Source: Pedococcus badiiscoriae (GTDB taxonomy: Bacteria; Actinomycetota; Actinomycetes; Actinomycetales; Dermatophilaceae). Taken from it: DNA of 64,000 nt. Location of the stretch: NCBI RefSeq assembly GCF_013408925.1, contig NZ_JACCAB010000001.1:2170001-2234000 (forward strand). The letters run 5' to 3'. Below, piece after piece: positions 1-7,915 of this stretch. Position numbers and translations under genes: made by a program. Each line of letters starts with the position of its first letter. Positions within the stretch are counted from its first letter, which is position 1. Under the pieces are notes generated by a model. The model was not told where the DNA came from. It ran no database searches and saw only the letters and a program-made list of their open reading frames with translations.

Positions 1-1
1 G

Positions 2-463
2 AACCGCATCCTCGGTCACCAGACCGAGGCGCCCAACGTCAAGGGCCAGCTCATCGACGCCGCCGCGGCCAAGGCCGACACCGAGCGCATCGTCAAGACC
101 TACGACGTGCGCACCCCTTCCATTTTCGTCACGGCGGGCTCGCTCTCAGGCGGCAACCAGCAGAAGCTCATCATCGGCCGCGAGATGAGCCACCAACCCA
201 AGGTCCTCATCGCCGCCCACCCGACCCGGGGCGTCGACGTCGGCGCTCAGTCGAGCATCTGGGACCTCATCCGCGACGCCCGCCGCGAGGGGCTTGCGGT
301 GCTGCTCATCTCGGCCGACCTGGAGGAGCTGATCGGCTTGTCCGACACCATCCGCGTCATCCTGCGAGGCAAGCTCTCCGGTGACTTCGACCCGGACCAC
401 GTGACGGCCGAGGACCTCGGTGCGGCGATGACCGGAGCCGGCGAGAAGGAGGAGTCGCGGTGA
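2..463 (+). CDS. Nucleoside ABC transporter ATP-binding protein, C-terminal part (5' truncated)
   Basis: Only the last 153 residues are in the window; the reading frame is open from base 2. The visible part is the second nucleotide-binding domain of a double-ABC sugar/nucleoside importer ATPase (YufO/RbsA type). It has the signature LSGGNQQK, a Walker B/D-loop stretch reading HPTRGVDVGA, where this family carries PTRG instead of DEPT, and an ISADLEEL switch region. The stop overlaps the next start (GTGA), which implies translational coupling to the two permeases. Nucleoside specificity is inferred from those permeases and the downstream catabolic genes. Confidence 0.9.
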   Translation, partial: NRILGHQTEAPNVKGQLIDAAAAKADTERIVKTYDVRTPSIFVTAGSLSGGNQQKLIIGREMSHQPKVLIAAHPTRGVDVGAQSSIWDLIRDARREGLAVLLISADLEELIGLSDTIRVILRGKLSGDFDPDHVTAEDLGAAMTGAGEKEESR

Positions 464-1578
464 AGCCGCTCAACGTGCGCCGGATCCTGATGAGCATGGC
501 CGCACCGGTCCTTGCCCTCGTCGTCGCGTTCGTCGTCACCTCGCTGGTGCTCGCGGCGGTCGGGGACCCGGTGTGGGACGTCTGGAAGACCATCCTCGCC
601 GTGCCCAAGCCGCGCCAGATGGTCAACGTGGTCAACGCCGCCTCGGTCTTCTACCTCTCCGCGATCGCCGTCGCGGTGGGGTTCCGGATGAACCTGTTCA
701 ACATCGGGGTCGACGGCCAGTACCGCGTGGCCGTCTTCGCCGCAGCCGTCTTCGCAGGCCAGGCGTGGCTGCCCGGCTGGCTGAACATCCTCGCGTCGAT
801 CGCCATCGCGATGGTGGCCGGTGGGCTGTGGGCCAGCATCGCGGCATACCTGAAGGTGAAACGCGGTGTGTCCGAGGTGATCTCCACCATCATGCTCAAC
901 GCCATCGCCACCGGCGTGGTGAGCTGGCTGCTGGTGACGGTGTCCGATCGGCACGCCGGCTCCAACAGCATCGAGACCAAGACCATCCCGGACTCCTCCC
1001 AGCTCCAGGGCTTCACGCTGATCCCGGGAGCGACCAACCGCGTCTACACGCTGATCGTGCTGTCGCTGCTCGTCGGGTTCCTCTACTGGTTCGTCCTCGG
1101 CAAGACGCGGTTCGGCTTCGACCTCCGCGCCACCGGTCGGTCCGAGAGCGCGGCCGTCGCCAGCGGCGTGAAGGTGCCGCGGATGGTGACGACCGCGATG
1201 ATCGCCTCGGGTGCGCTCGCGGGCCTGGTCGGGATGCCGCTGCTGTTCGGGCAGGACCACAACTACGGCACGACCTTCCAGGCGGGGCTTGGCTTCGCCG
1301 GCATTGCCATCGCCCTGCTGGGCCGGAACAACGCGGTCGGGATCGCCTTCGCCTCGATCCTGTGGGCGTTCCTGGACGTGCAGTCCAACGCCCTGCAGAT
1401 CCAGGCGAACGTCGCCCAGGAGCTCGTCAACATCATCCAGGGCGTGATCCTGTTCGCCGTGGTCATCGCCTACGAGCTGATCCGGCGGGCCGACAAGCGC
1501 CTCGAGCAGGCCCGGGTCGCCCGTGAGCTCGCCGCCCAGCGACAAGCCGCCTCGGTCACGGAAGGAGCCCCCGCATGA
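460..1578 (+). CDS. Nucleoside ABC transporter permease 1 (YufP/NupP type)
   Basis: A 372-residue integral membrane protein of the BPD_transp_2 family. It has an N-terminal membrane segment at about 14-34, the family motif NLFNIGVDGQ at 78-87 and further hydrophobic helices up to about 340, followed by a charged tail. With the next permease it should form the membrane channel of a nucleoside importer. The GTG start overlaps the ATPase stop and the stop overlaps the next ATG (ATGA), so the three genes are one coupled unit. Purine versus pyrimidine preference cannot be read from the sequence. Confidence 0.92.
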   Translation: MKPLNVRRILMSMAAPVLALVVAFVVTSLVLAAVGDPVWDVWKTILAVPKPRQMVNVVNAASVFYLSAIAVAVGFRMNLFNIGVDGQYRVAVFAAAVFAGQAWLPGWLNILASIAIAMVAGGLWASIAAYLKVKRGVSEVISTIMLNAIATGVVSWLLVTVSDRHAGSNSIETKTIPDSSQLQGFTLIPGATNRVYTLIVLSLLVGFLYWFVLGKTRFGFDLRATGRSESAAVASGVKVPRMVTTAMIASGALAGLVGMPLLFGQDHNYGTTFQAGLGFAGIAIALLGRNNAVGIAFASILWAFLDVQSNALQIQANVAQELVNIIQGVILFAVVIAYELIRRADKRLEQARVARELAAQRQAASVTEGAPA

Positions 1579-2840
1579 GCGCCGCCGGACTCGAAGTCGG
1601 CACCCAGACCGTGCTGGACCGTCCCCGTCGTCGTCGGTTCGGCCCGCGCGAGTACGCCGTCGTCGCTGTCGGTGCGCTCCTCGTCATCTCGGTGCTGCGA
1701 CTGGTGACCGGCGCCGACGACATCGCCTCGTCCGGCGCCCTCGCCGCCGCGATCGGTCTGGCCGTCCCGATCGGCCTGGCCGGTCTCGGCGGCCTGTGGT
1801 CCGAACGCGCGGGCGTGGTCAACATCGGGCTCGAGGGCATGATGATCCTCGGGACCTGGGGGGCCGGGTTCTTCGGCTACCACATGGGCCCGTGGGCGGG
1901 CGTCCTCGGCGCGATCCTCATGGGCATGCTCGGCGGCCTGATCCACGCGACCGCCACGGTGACCTTCGGGGTCGACCACATCGTCTCGGGTGTCGCCATC
2001 AACATCATCGGCCTGGGCGTCGCGAAGTACCTTGCGGCCCGCTTCTTCAACGGGCTGCCCGGCGGTGGTCCCACGCAGTCGCCGCAGATCCGGTCGCTGC
2101 CGAACTTCACCCTGCCCGGGGTGTCCAGTGGGCTCGGCACGGTGGAGCGGAAGAACTGGTTCTTCGTCAGCGACCTGGCGGCGGTGCTGCGTGCCCTGTG
2201 CACCAACATGTCGATCCTGACCATCATCGCGCTGCTGTTGTTCGTCGGGACGTGGTGGGTCCTGTGGCGCTCGTCGTTCGGCCTGCGCCTGCGCTCGGTC
2301 GGGGAGTCCCCGGTCGCGGCGGAGTCGCTCGGCGTCAACGTGCTGCGCTACAAGTTCCTCGCCGTCATCATCTCCGGGGGTCTCGCCGGTCTCGGCGGTG
2401 GCTTCCTGGCTCTCGTCGCGGCGAACATCTACCGCGACGGCCAGACCGGTGGCCGTGGCTACATCGGCCTCGCGGCCATGATCTTCGGCAACTGGCGACC
2501 CGGTGGCCTGCTCACCGGCGCCGCGCTGTTCGGCTACACCGACGCGGTACAGCTGCGCGGCGGCGCCACGGTGCACGCCTTCCTGCTCCTGTTCGCGGTC
2601 CTGCTCGTGGCCGTCGGAGTGTGGCAGATCGTGCGCAACCAGCGGATCGTGCAGGGGGCCCTGGCCATCGCGGTCGGGGTCCTCGTCGGCTGGTGGTACT
2701 TCGCCTCCGACGCCGTGCCGGCCGAGCTCACCGGCACCACCCCGTACGTCACCACGCTGCTGGTGCTCGCCTTCGCCTCGCAGCGGTTGCGCATGCCGGC
2801 GGCCGACGGCCAGATCTACCGCAAGGGCGAGGGGCACTAG
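1575..2840 (+). CDS. Nucleoside ABC transporter permease 2 (YufQ/NupQ type)
   Basis: A 421-residue membrane protein of the same permease family as its upstream neighbour. The conserved ERAGVVNIGLEGMM block lies at residues 77-90, with many hydrophobic helices before and after. The C-terminus (about 320-400) has extra hydrophobic segments, making it longer than a minimal family member. The ATG overlaps the upstream stop by four bases; the TAG is followed directly by the cdd GTG, so import and deamination are expressed together. Confidence 0.92.
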   Translation: MSAAGLEVGTQTVLDRPRRRRFGPREYAVVAVGALLVISVLRLVTGADDIASSGALAAAIGLAVPIGLAGLGGLWSERAGVVNIGLEGMMILGTWGAGFFGYHMGPWAGVLGAILMGMLGGLIHATATVTFGVDHIVSGVAINIIGLGVAKYLAARFFNGLPGGGPTQSPQIRSLPNFTLPGVSSGLGTVERKNWFFVSDLAAVLRALCTNMSILTIIALLLFVGTWWVLWRSSFGLRLRSVGESPVAAESLGVNVLRYKFLAVIISGGLAGLGGGFLALVAANIYRDGQTGGRGYIGLAAMIFGNWRPGGLLTGAALFGYTDAVQLRGGATVHAFLLLFAVLLVAVGVWQIVRNQRIVQGALAIAVGVLVGWWYFASDAVPAELTGTTPYVTTLLVLAFASQRLRMPAADGQIYRKGEGH

Positions 2841-3326
2841 GTGTCTCCCGACCCTGAGGGCCAGCCGGGCGACGGGTATGCCGCGGAGCCGGCTTCGCGG
2901 CATACCGCACCTCCCGCTCCAGAGGATGTGGACTGGGAAGCCTTGCGCGCCAAGGCGATCGACATCATGGGCAAGGCCTACGCCCCCTACTCGAACTTCC
3001 CGGTGGGCGTTGCGGGCATCGTCGACGACGGTCGCGTCGTCGCCGGGTGCAACGTGGAGAACGCGGCCTACGGCGTCGGGCTGTGCGCCGAGTGCGGCAT
3101 GGTCTCGGAGCTGCACGCGACCGGCGGCGGACGGCTCGTCGCCGTCTCCTGCGTCGGGGGCGACGGGCAACCACTCATGCCCTGTGGCCGCTGTCGCCAG
3201 CTGCTCTGGGAGAACGGCGGACCTGACTGCCTGCTGCTGACTCCCGAGGGCGTGCTGCCGATGCGCGAGGTGCTGCCCCAGGCCTTCGGCCCGGACAACC
3301 TGACCGCGGCCGCACACCCGGCCTGA
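2841..3326 (+). CDS. cdd: Cytidine deaminase
   Basis: Zn-dependent deaminase converting (deoxy)cytidine to (deoxy)uridine. The 161-residue protein has the small-tetramer layout: NVENAAYG then CAE (Cys82 ligand, Glu84 proton shuttle) and PCGRC (Cys115 and Cys118 ligands). The GTG start abuts the permease stop and has GAGGGG six bases upstream. Residues 1-31 are a low-complexity extension absent from typical family members. It is encoded largely by a near-palindromic repeat at 2875-2906, so the repeat appears to have been absorbed into the reading frame. GTG2928 would remove it but has a purine-rich stretch only two bases away, so 2841 is preferred. Confidence 0.94.
   Translation: MSPDPEGQPGDGYAAEPASRHTAPPAPEDVDWEALRAKAIDIMGKAYAPYSNFPVGVAGIVDDGRVVAGCNVENAAYGVGLCAECGMVSELHATGGGRLVAVSCVGGDGQPLMPCGRCRQLLWENGGPDCLLLTPEGVLPMREVLPQAFGPDNLTAAAHPA
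2875..2906. repeat. REP-like near-palindrome inside cdd
   Basis: Two 16-base arms read GGTATGCCGCGGAGCC and GGCTTCGCGGCATACC; they are reverse complements except for one base and directly adjacent. Each outer end is the heptamer GTATGCC/GGCATAC that is frequent in this window. In frame it encodes AAEPASRHT. A half-copy with the same core lies at about 36144-36163 within the accE coding region. Confidence 0.75.
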
Positions 3327-3379
3327 ACCCCGCCCTAGTACCTGGCCTGGGTCTCACGACGATCTGACACGATGGCCAC

Positions 3380-4669
3380 ATGAGTGAAGCCTTCGACGCC
3401 GTCGACGTGATCATCACCAAGCGGGGCAACAGCGAGCTGTCCGACGGGCAGATCGACTGGGTCATCGACGCCTACACGCGCGGGGCCGTCGCCGACGAGC
3501 AGATGTCCAGCCTGGCGATGGCGATCCTGCTCAACGGGATGAACCGGCGCGAGATCGCCCGCTGGACGTCGGCCATGATCAACAGCGGTGAGCGGATGGA
3601 CTTCTCGTCCCTGTCGCGCCCGACGGCCGACAAGCACTCGACCGGCGGGGTCGGCGACAAGATCACGCTTCCGCTGGCGCCGCTCGTGGCCGCGTGTGGG
3701 GTGGCCGTCCCGCAGCTCTCGGGCCGCGGACTCGGCCACACCGGTGGCACCCTCGACAAGCTCGAGTCGATCCCCGGCTGGCGGGCGGCGATGAGCAACG
3801 AGCAGATGATGAGGCAGCTCGAAGAGGTCGGCGCCGTCATCTGTGCCGCCGGCGACGGTCTCGCACCGGCCGACAAGAAGCTCTACGCCCTGCGTGACGT
3901 CACGGGCACCGTCGAAGCCATCCCGCTCATCGCCTCCTCGATCATGAGCAAGAAGATCGCCGAGGGCACCGGCGCGCTGGTGCTCGACGTGAAGGTCGGC
4001 AGCGGCGCCTTCATGAAGACCGTCGACGACGCCCGCGAGCTCGCGCGCACCATGGTCGACCTCGGCACCGATGCGGGCGTCACGACGGTCGCGATGCTGA
4101 CCAACATGCAGGTTCCCCTCGGGCTCACCGCGGGCAACGCGCTCGAGGTGCGCGAGTCCGTAGAGGTGCTCGCGGGTGGCGGGCCCGAGGACGTCGTCGA
4201 GCTGACGCTGGCCCTGGCTCGCGAGATGCTCGCCGCTGCAGGTCGCGAGGAGGTCGACCCGGCCGACGCGCTCAAGGACGGCCGGGCCATGGACGCGTGG
4301 AAGGCGATGATCCGGGCCCAGGGCGGAGACCCCGACGCCGAGCTGCCCGTCGCCAAGGAGACCCACGAGGTGCTGGTGCCCGCGGACGGCGTGCTGACCG
4401 AGCTCGACGCCCTCAAGATCGGCGTGGCTGCCTGGCGTCTCGGCGCCGGCCGGGCGCGCAAGGAGGACCCGGTCCAGGCCGGCGCCGGTGTGGTCATGCA
4501 CGCCAAGCCGGGTGCCACCGTCCGGGGTGGCGAGCGCCTGCTGACCCTGCACACCGACACCCCCGAGCGCTTCGAGCGGGCCCTGGAGTCGCTCGAGGGC
4601 GCCTTCACCATCGCCCCCGAGGGGTCGCGCCCCGACCTGCTGCCGCTCGTCATCGAGAAGATCTCCTGA
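3380..4669 (+). CDS. deoA: Thymidine phosphorylase
   Basis: Reversible phosphorolysis of thymidine (and in related enzymes uridine or deoxyuridine) to base plus (deoxy)ribose-1-phosphate. The 429 residues match the family length. The phosphate-binding DKHSTGGVGDK lies at 84-94 and the signature containing SGRGLGHTGGTLDKLESIPG at 114-133. The C-terminal domain is present. A 53-base gap separates it from cdd, so it may have its own promoter as well as readthrough. No strong ribosome binding site is visible, and ATG3380 follows a GACACGAT-like stretch. Confidence 0.95.
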   Translation: MSEAFDAVDVIITKRGNSELSDGQIDWVIDAYTRGAVADEQMSSLAMAILLNGMNRREIARWTSAMINSGERMDFSSLSRPTADKHSTGGVGDKITLPLAPLVAACGVAVPQLSGRGLGHTGGTLDKLESIPGWRAAMSNEQMMRQLEEVGAVICAAGDGLAPADKKLYALRDVTGTVEAIPLIASSIMSKKIAEGTGALVLDVKVGSGAFMKTVDDARELARTMVDLGTDAGVTTVAMLTNMQVPLGLTAGNALEVRESVEVLAGGGPEDVVELTLALAREMLAAAGREEVDPADALKDGRAMDAWKAMIRAQGGDPDAELPVAKETHEVLVPADGVLTELDALKIGVAAWRLGAGRARKEDPVQAGAGVVMHAKPGATVRGGERLLTLHTDTPERFERALESLEGAFTIAPEGSRPDLLPLVIEKIS

Positions 4670-4703
4670 CGACAGCGGGTCGGTAGGCTCCCACGCTCGG
4701 GGC

Positions 4704-4709
4704 TAGGGT
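4704..4709 (+). promoter_or_regulatory. Putative -10 box of a leaderless transcript (cupin-add)
   Basis: TAGGGT ends six bases before the GTG of the cupin gene, with no ribosome binding site between. The same arrangement recurs at many starts in this window. Confidence 0.5.
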
Positions 4710-4715
4710 GGCCGT

Positions 4716-5078
4716 GTGCCTGAGCTCATCGCGAAACCCACGACCATCCCCGTGCCCGGCGGCAAGATCATCGACGAACACGTCGGCCGGGTGAACACCG
4801 GCAGCGAGGCCGTCTCGGTGGCCCACATGAAGGCGCCGGCCGACTGGACGGAGCCGTTCCAGGCGCCCGCGTTCGACGAGATCACCCTCGTCATCTCCGG
4901 GGCCGTGCTGGTCGACCACGACGGCGGCACCCTGCGCGTCGAGGCCGGTCAGAGCGTGGTCACCCGGGCTGGTGAGCGGATCCGCTACTCCACCGGTTCC
5001 GAGGGTGCCGAGTACGTCGCCGTCTGCCTCCCGGCGTTCAGTCCCGACACCGTCAACCGCGAGGAGGAGGGCGCGTGA
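4716..5078 (+). CDS. EutQ-like single-domain cupin protein
   Basis: A 120-residue cupin fold resembling the C-terminal domain of ethanolamine-utilization EutQ. After an N-terminal strand there is a [12 protein letters not shown] core and a second motif [20 protein letters not shown]. The usual metal-binding histidines of the first cupin motif are mostly absent, so metal binding is doubtful. It lies between thymidine phosphorylase and adenosine deaminase and overlaps the latter (GTGA), so it belongs to the nucleoside operon. Its role is unknown. A link to acetaldehyde or acetate handling, which both ethanolamine and deoxyribose breakdown produce, is only a guess. Confidence 0.8.
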   Translation: MPELIAKPTTIPVPGGKIIDEHVGRVNTGSEAVSVAHMKAPADWTEPFQAPAFDEITLVISGAVLVDHDGGTLRVEAGQSVVTRAGERIRYSTGSEGAEYVAVCLPAFSPDTVNREEEGA

Positions 5079-6256
5079 TCTTCGGTCGCAAGGGCTCCGA
5101 CGGGGCCTCCGACCCGAGCGCGACGGCCCTGGATGACCAGGTGCGGCGCGCACCGAAGGCGCTGCTGCACGACCACCTCGACGGTGGCCTGCGTCCGCAG
5201 ACCATCATCGAGATCGCCGACGAGATCGGGTATGCCGGTTTGCCGGCCACCGACGCCGACAGCCTGGGCGCGTGGTTCCGTGAGAGTGCGGACTCCGGCT
5301 CGCTGGTGCGGTATCTCGAGACCTTCGACCACACGCTGGCGGTCATGCAGACCACCGGAGGGCTGCGTCGGGTGGCCCGCGAGAGCGTCCTGGACCTCGC
5401 CACCGACGGCGTCGTCTACGCCGAGAGCCGGTATGCCCCGGAGCAGCACCTCTCGCAGGGTCTGTCGCTCGAGGACGTCGTCGAAGCGGTCAACGCCGGG
5501 TTCCGCGAGGGCGAGGACCTGGCTGCCCAGGCCGGCACGCCCATCCGGGTCACCGCCCTGCTGACGGCGATGCGGCACGCCGCCAAGAGCACCGAGATTG
5601 CCGAGCTCGCGGTCCGGTACCGCGACCGGGGGGTCGCGGGGTTCGACATCGCGGGGGCGGAGGCGGGCTTCCCTCCGACTCGCCACCTCGACGCCTTCGA
5701 GTATCTCCGTCGCGAGAACGCGCACTTCACGATCCACGCCGGAGAGGCGTTCGGGCTCCCGAGCATCTGGGAGGCGATCCAGTGGTGCGGGGCCGACCGG
5801 CTCGGTCACGGGGTGCGGATCGTGGACGACATCACGGTCGGTGACAAGGCCTTCGGTGAGGACGTGGCGGCGGCGGTCTCGGCCGAGGCGGCCGAGGTGC
5901 ACCTCGGCCGCCTCGCGGCATACGTCAGGGACACCCGGATCCCGCTGGAGATGTGCCCGAGCAGCAACGTGCAGACCGGTGCCGCGGAATCCGTGGCGCT
6001 GCACCCGATCTCGCTGCTCAAGCGGTTGCGGTTCCGGGTGACGGTCAACACCGACAACCGGCTGATGAGCGGCACCTCGATGTCTCGCGAGATGGGACTG
6101 CTGGTCCAGGACGCGGGCTGGACCATGGAGGACCTGCGCTGGGTCACCATCAACGCGATGAAGTCCGCGTTCATCCCGTTCGAGGAGCGCCTGGCGATCA
6201 TCGAGGGTGTCGTGAAGCCCGGCTACGCCGCCCTGTCCGAGCACGCGCAGGCCTGA
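5075..6256 (+). CDS. add: Adenosine deaminase
   Basis: Zn-dependent hydrolytic deamination of (deoxy)adenosine to (deoxy)inosine. The 393-residue TIM-barrel protein shows the metal-binding HDHLDGG (His32, His34), the catalytic HAGE (His221), a GHGVRI segment and NTDN with Asp327. The first 20 residues are a short extension. GTG5075 overlaps the cupin stop by four bases, giving coupled translation. Product inosine or deoxyinosine would be the substrate of the purine nucleoside phosphorylase at 12247-13098. Confidence 0.95.
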   Translation: MIFGRKGSDGASDPSATALDDQVRRAPKALLHDHLDGGLRPQTIIEIADEIGYAGLPATDADSLGAWFRESADSGSLVRYLETFDHTLAVMQTTGGLRRVARESVLDLATDGVVYAESRYAPEQHLSQGLSLEDVVEAVNAGFREGEDLAAQAGTPIRVTALLTAMRHAAKSTEIAELAVRYRDRGVAGFDIAGAEAGFPPTRHLDAFEYLRRENAHFTIHAGEAFGLPSIWEAIQWCGADRLGHGVRIVDDITVGDKAFGEDVAAAVSAEAAEVHLGRLAAYVRDTRIPLEMCPSSNVQTGAAESVALHPISLLKRLRFRVTVNTDNRLMSGTSMSREMGLLVQDAGWTMEDLRWVTINAMKSAFIPFEERLAIIEGVVKPGYAALSEHAQA

Positions 6257-6260
6257 CCAG

Positions 6261-6323
6261 GCCCGAGATCCCAGCTCTCGGGCCTGTGGACCCGCCACGG
6301 TGCCGAGAGCTGGGATCTCGGGC
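6261..6323. repeat. 21-bp inverted repeat between convergent genes, copy A (possible bidirectional terminator)
   Basis: Arms 6261-6281 and 6303-6323 are perfect 21-base reverse complements around a 21-base loop. Each arm is itself quasi-palindromic around CCAGCT, so either two small hairpins or one long stem can form. It lies between the convergent add and kinase genes. A second copy with one mismatch sits at 29837-29895, also between convergent genes. Confidence 0.8.
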
Positions 6324-6371
6324 GTCAGCCGATCGGGTCGGGGGGCAGGAGCCCGGTGGTGGGTGCCCCGG

Positions 6372-6983
6372 TCAGCGTGCGAGGGCGGAGAGCAGGGGCT
6401 CGAGGTCCTTGGCGCGGGCCGAGACCGCTCCCAGGGACTCCTGGCGCGCGACGACGCGGGGTTCGTCGCGCATCAGCGCCAGGCCGCGGCGGACCAGCGT
6501 CCACGGCGGCTTGCGGTGCTCGGACAGGTCGCGCAGCAGCCGCCAGACGAACGTGACCCCGCGGTGGTGGTGCACGCAGTAGGCGCCGGCGAGCAGCCCG
6601 CGCTCGCGCAGGTCAGGGATGATCTCGGCCGCGAAGATGCCCTCCGCGAGGATCAGGTCGTCCGGCGAGGCACGGACGGTCGTGGTGTCGACTGCCCTGC
6701 TGTGCGCGATGTCGTACACCGGGGTCTCGACCTCGCCCGTCGCGACCAAGGCTTGGATGGCGTCGACGGCGGCCGAGCGGTTCCAGGAGTCGGGGTGGTC
6801 CCAGTCGACGATGCCCAGCTCCTCGCTGCGCGGCATGGCCGGGTCGTCCTCATCGCGGTAGAAGTCGTCCAGCCGCACGATCGGCCAGCCGTGGGCACCC
6901 TGGAGGCGTGCGGCGAGCCGTGACTTGCCGGCGCCGCTGGGACCCGCGAGGACCACCACGCGGGCCCGGGTCGCCGGAGTCAA
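6372..6983 (-). CDS. Uridine kinase-like P-loop phosphotransferase
   Basis: About 203 residues with Walker A GPSGAGKS near the N-terminus, the substrate-side motif LDDFYRDEDDP and a conserved EGIFAAEII block, as in uridine/phosphoribulokinase-type kinases. Nucleoside phosphorylation would fit the locus, but the substrate is unproven. The start is uncertain: TTG6983 overlaps the stop of the upstream aldehyde dehydrogenase (TTGA), and GTG6959 is an alternative. It is the last gene of the leftward unit that begins at deoC. Confidence 0.8.
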   Translation of the reverse strand: MTPATRARVVVLAGPSGAGKSRLAARLQGAHGWPIVRLDDFYRDEDDPAMPRSEELGIVDWDHPDSWNRSAAVDAIQALVATGEVETPVYDIAHSRAVDTTTVRASPDDLILAEGIFAAEIIPDLRERGLLAGAYCVHHHRGVTFVWRLLRDLSEHRKPPWTLVRRGLALMRDEPRVVARQESLGAVSARAKDLEPLLSALAR

Positions 6984-7915
6984 CGGCCCTTGGGGTGCCA
7001 GACCGTCTTGGTCTCGAGGAAAGCCGTGACGCGTGCGAGGTCCGGGGTGCGCGACCAGTCGGGCTCGACCGCGTCGGAACCCTCGCCCGCAGGCCGCAGG
7101 ACCCGCTTGAGGTTCTCGGCTGCCGCCAGCTCGAGGTCGCCCCAGCTGACCCCCTCGGCGTCCGCGGCACCGGTGAGGTCGATCGCGTTGACGTCGCGGT
7201 GGGACGCCAGCCACGGTGCGACCTCGGCGGTCCGTCCGGTGATGAGGTTGATGACCCCGCCGGGGACGTCGGAGGTGGCCAGCGCCTCGGACAGGGTGAC
7301 CGCCGGCAGTGGACGCCGCTCGCTGGTCAGGACGACCGCGGTGTTGCCGGAGCAGACCACCGGGGCGAGCACCGAGACGAGGCCGAGCAGCGAGCTGCCC
7401 TGCGGCGCAAGGACGGCCACGACGCCGGTCGGCTCGGGGGCGGAGATGTCGAAGTAGGGTCCTGCGACGGGGTTGAGCCCGCCGAGGATCTGCGCGAGCT
7501 TGTCGGTCCACCCGGCATACCAGACCCAGCGGTCGATGGCCTCGGACACGATGGTCTCGGCGCGACGCTCGGTGACACCCTCGCTGGCCCGCACCTCTGC
7601 CACGAACTGGTCGCGGCGGCCCTCCATCACCTCGGCGACGCGATAGAGCACCTGCCCCCGGTTGTATGCCGTGGCGCCGGCCCAGCCGCCGAACGCACCC
7701 CGGGCGGCGACGACCGCGTCACGGGCGTCCTTGCGCGAACCCTGCGCGGCGTTCGCGAGGAACCGACCCCGGCTGTCGACGACCTCGTAGGAGCGGCCCG
7801 ACTCGGAGCGGGGGAACTTGCCGCCGATGTAGAGCTTGTAGGTCTTCCTCACGTCGACGCGTGCGCTGTCTGTCGACCGCGTGGTGCCTGTCGACCGCGT
7901 GGCGGTGGGGCTCAC
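6980..7915 (-). CDS. Short aldehyde dehydrogenase-family protein lacking the catalytic half (ALDH16 C-terminal-domain-like)
   Basis: A 311-residue protein that aligns with the N-terminal NAD-binding part of aldehyde dehydrogenases (YIGGKF start, GVVAVLAPQ, GNTAVVLTSE, a GGVINLITG block). It ends before the catalytic Cys region and terminates with TVWHPKG. The GTG overlaps the stop of the full-length enzyme (GTGA), so the two are made together. In ALDH16 proteins a complete ALDH domain is followed by a truncated, cysteine-less one; here the halves are separate genes. It is probably a structural partner rather than an enzyme. The first 20 residues hold a Ser/Thr-rich repeat (STGTTRST) from a short DNA duplication. 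Confidence 0.88.
   Translation of the reverse strand: MSPTATRSTGTTRSTDSARVDVRKTYKLYIGGKFPRSESGRSYEVVDSRGRFLANAAQGSRKDARDAVVAARGAFGGWAGATAYNRGQVLYRVAEVMEGRRDQFVAEVRASEGVTERRAETIVSEAIDRWVWYAGWTDKLAQILGGLNPVAGPYFDISAPEPTGVVAVLAPQGSSLLGLVSVLAPVVCSGNTAVVLTSERRPLPAVTLSEALATSDVPGGVINLITGRTAEVAPWLASHRDVNAIDLTGAADAEGVSWGDLELAAAENLKRVLRPAGEGSDAVEPDWSRTPDLARVTAFLETKTVWHPKGR

Noticed and set aside
247..1545. Long minus-strand open frame of over 430 codons opposite the permease
   Set aside because: Arg/Gly/Asp/His-rich composition with no family motif; it mirrors the codon bias of the real plus-strand gene.
1470..3317. 615-codon minus-strand open frame
   Set aside because: It runs antisense to two real genes (permease and cdd), has no domain and reflects high GC only.
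6980..7915. Short ALDH-like gene as a pseudogene
   Set aside because: It keeps an intact frame, coupled start and conserved blocks, and the truncated form matches the second domain of ALDH16 proteins.
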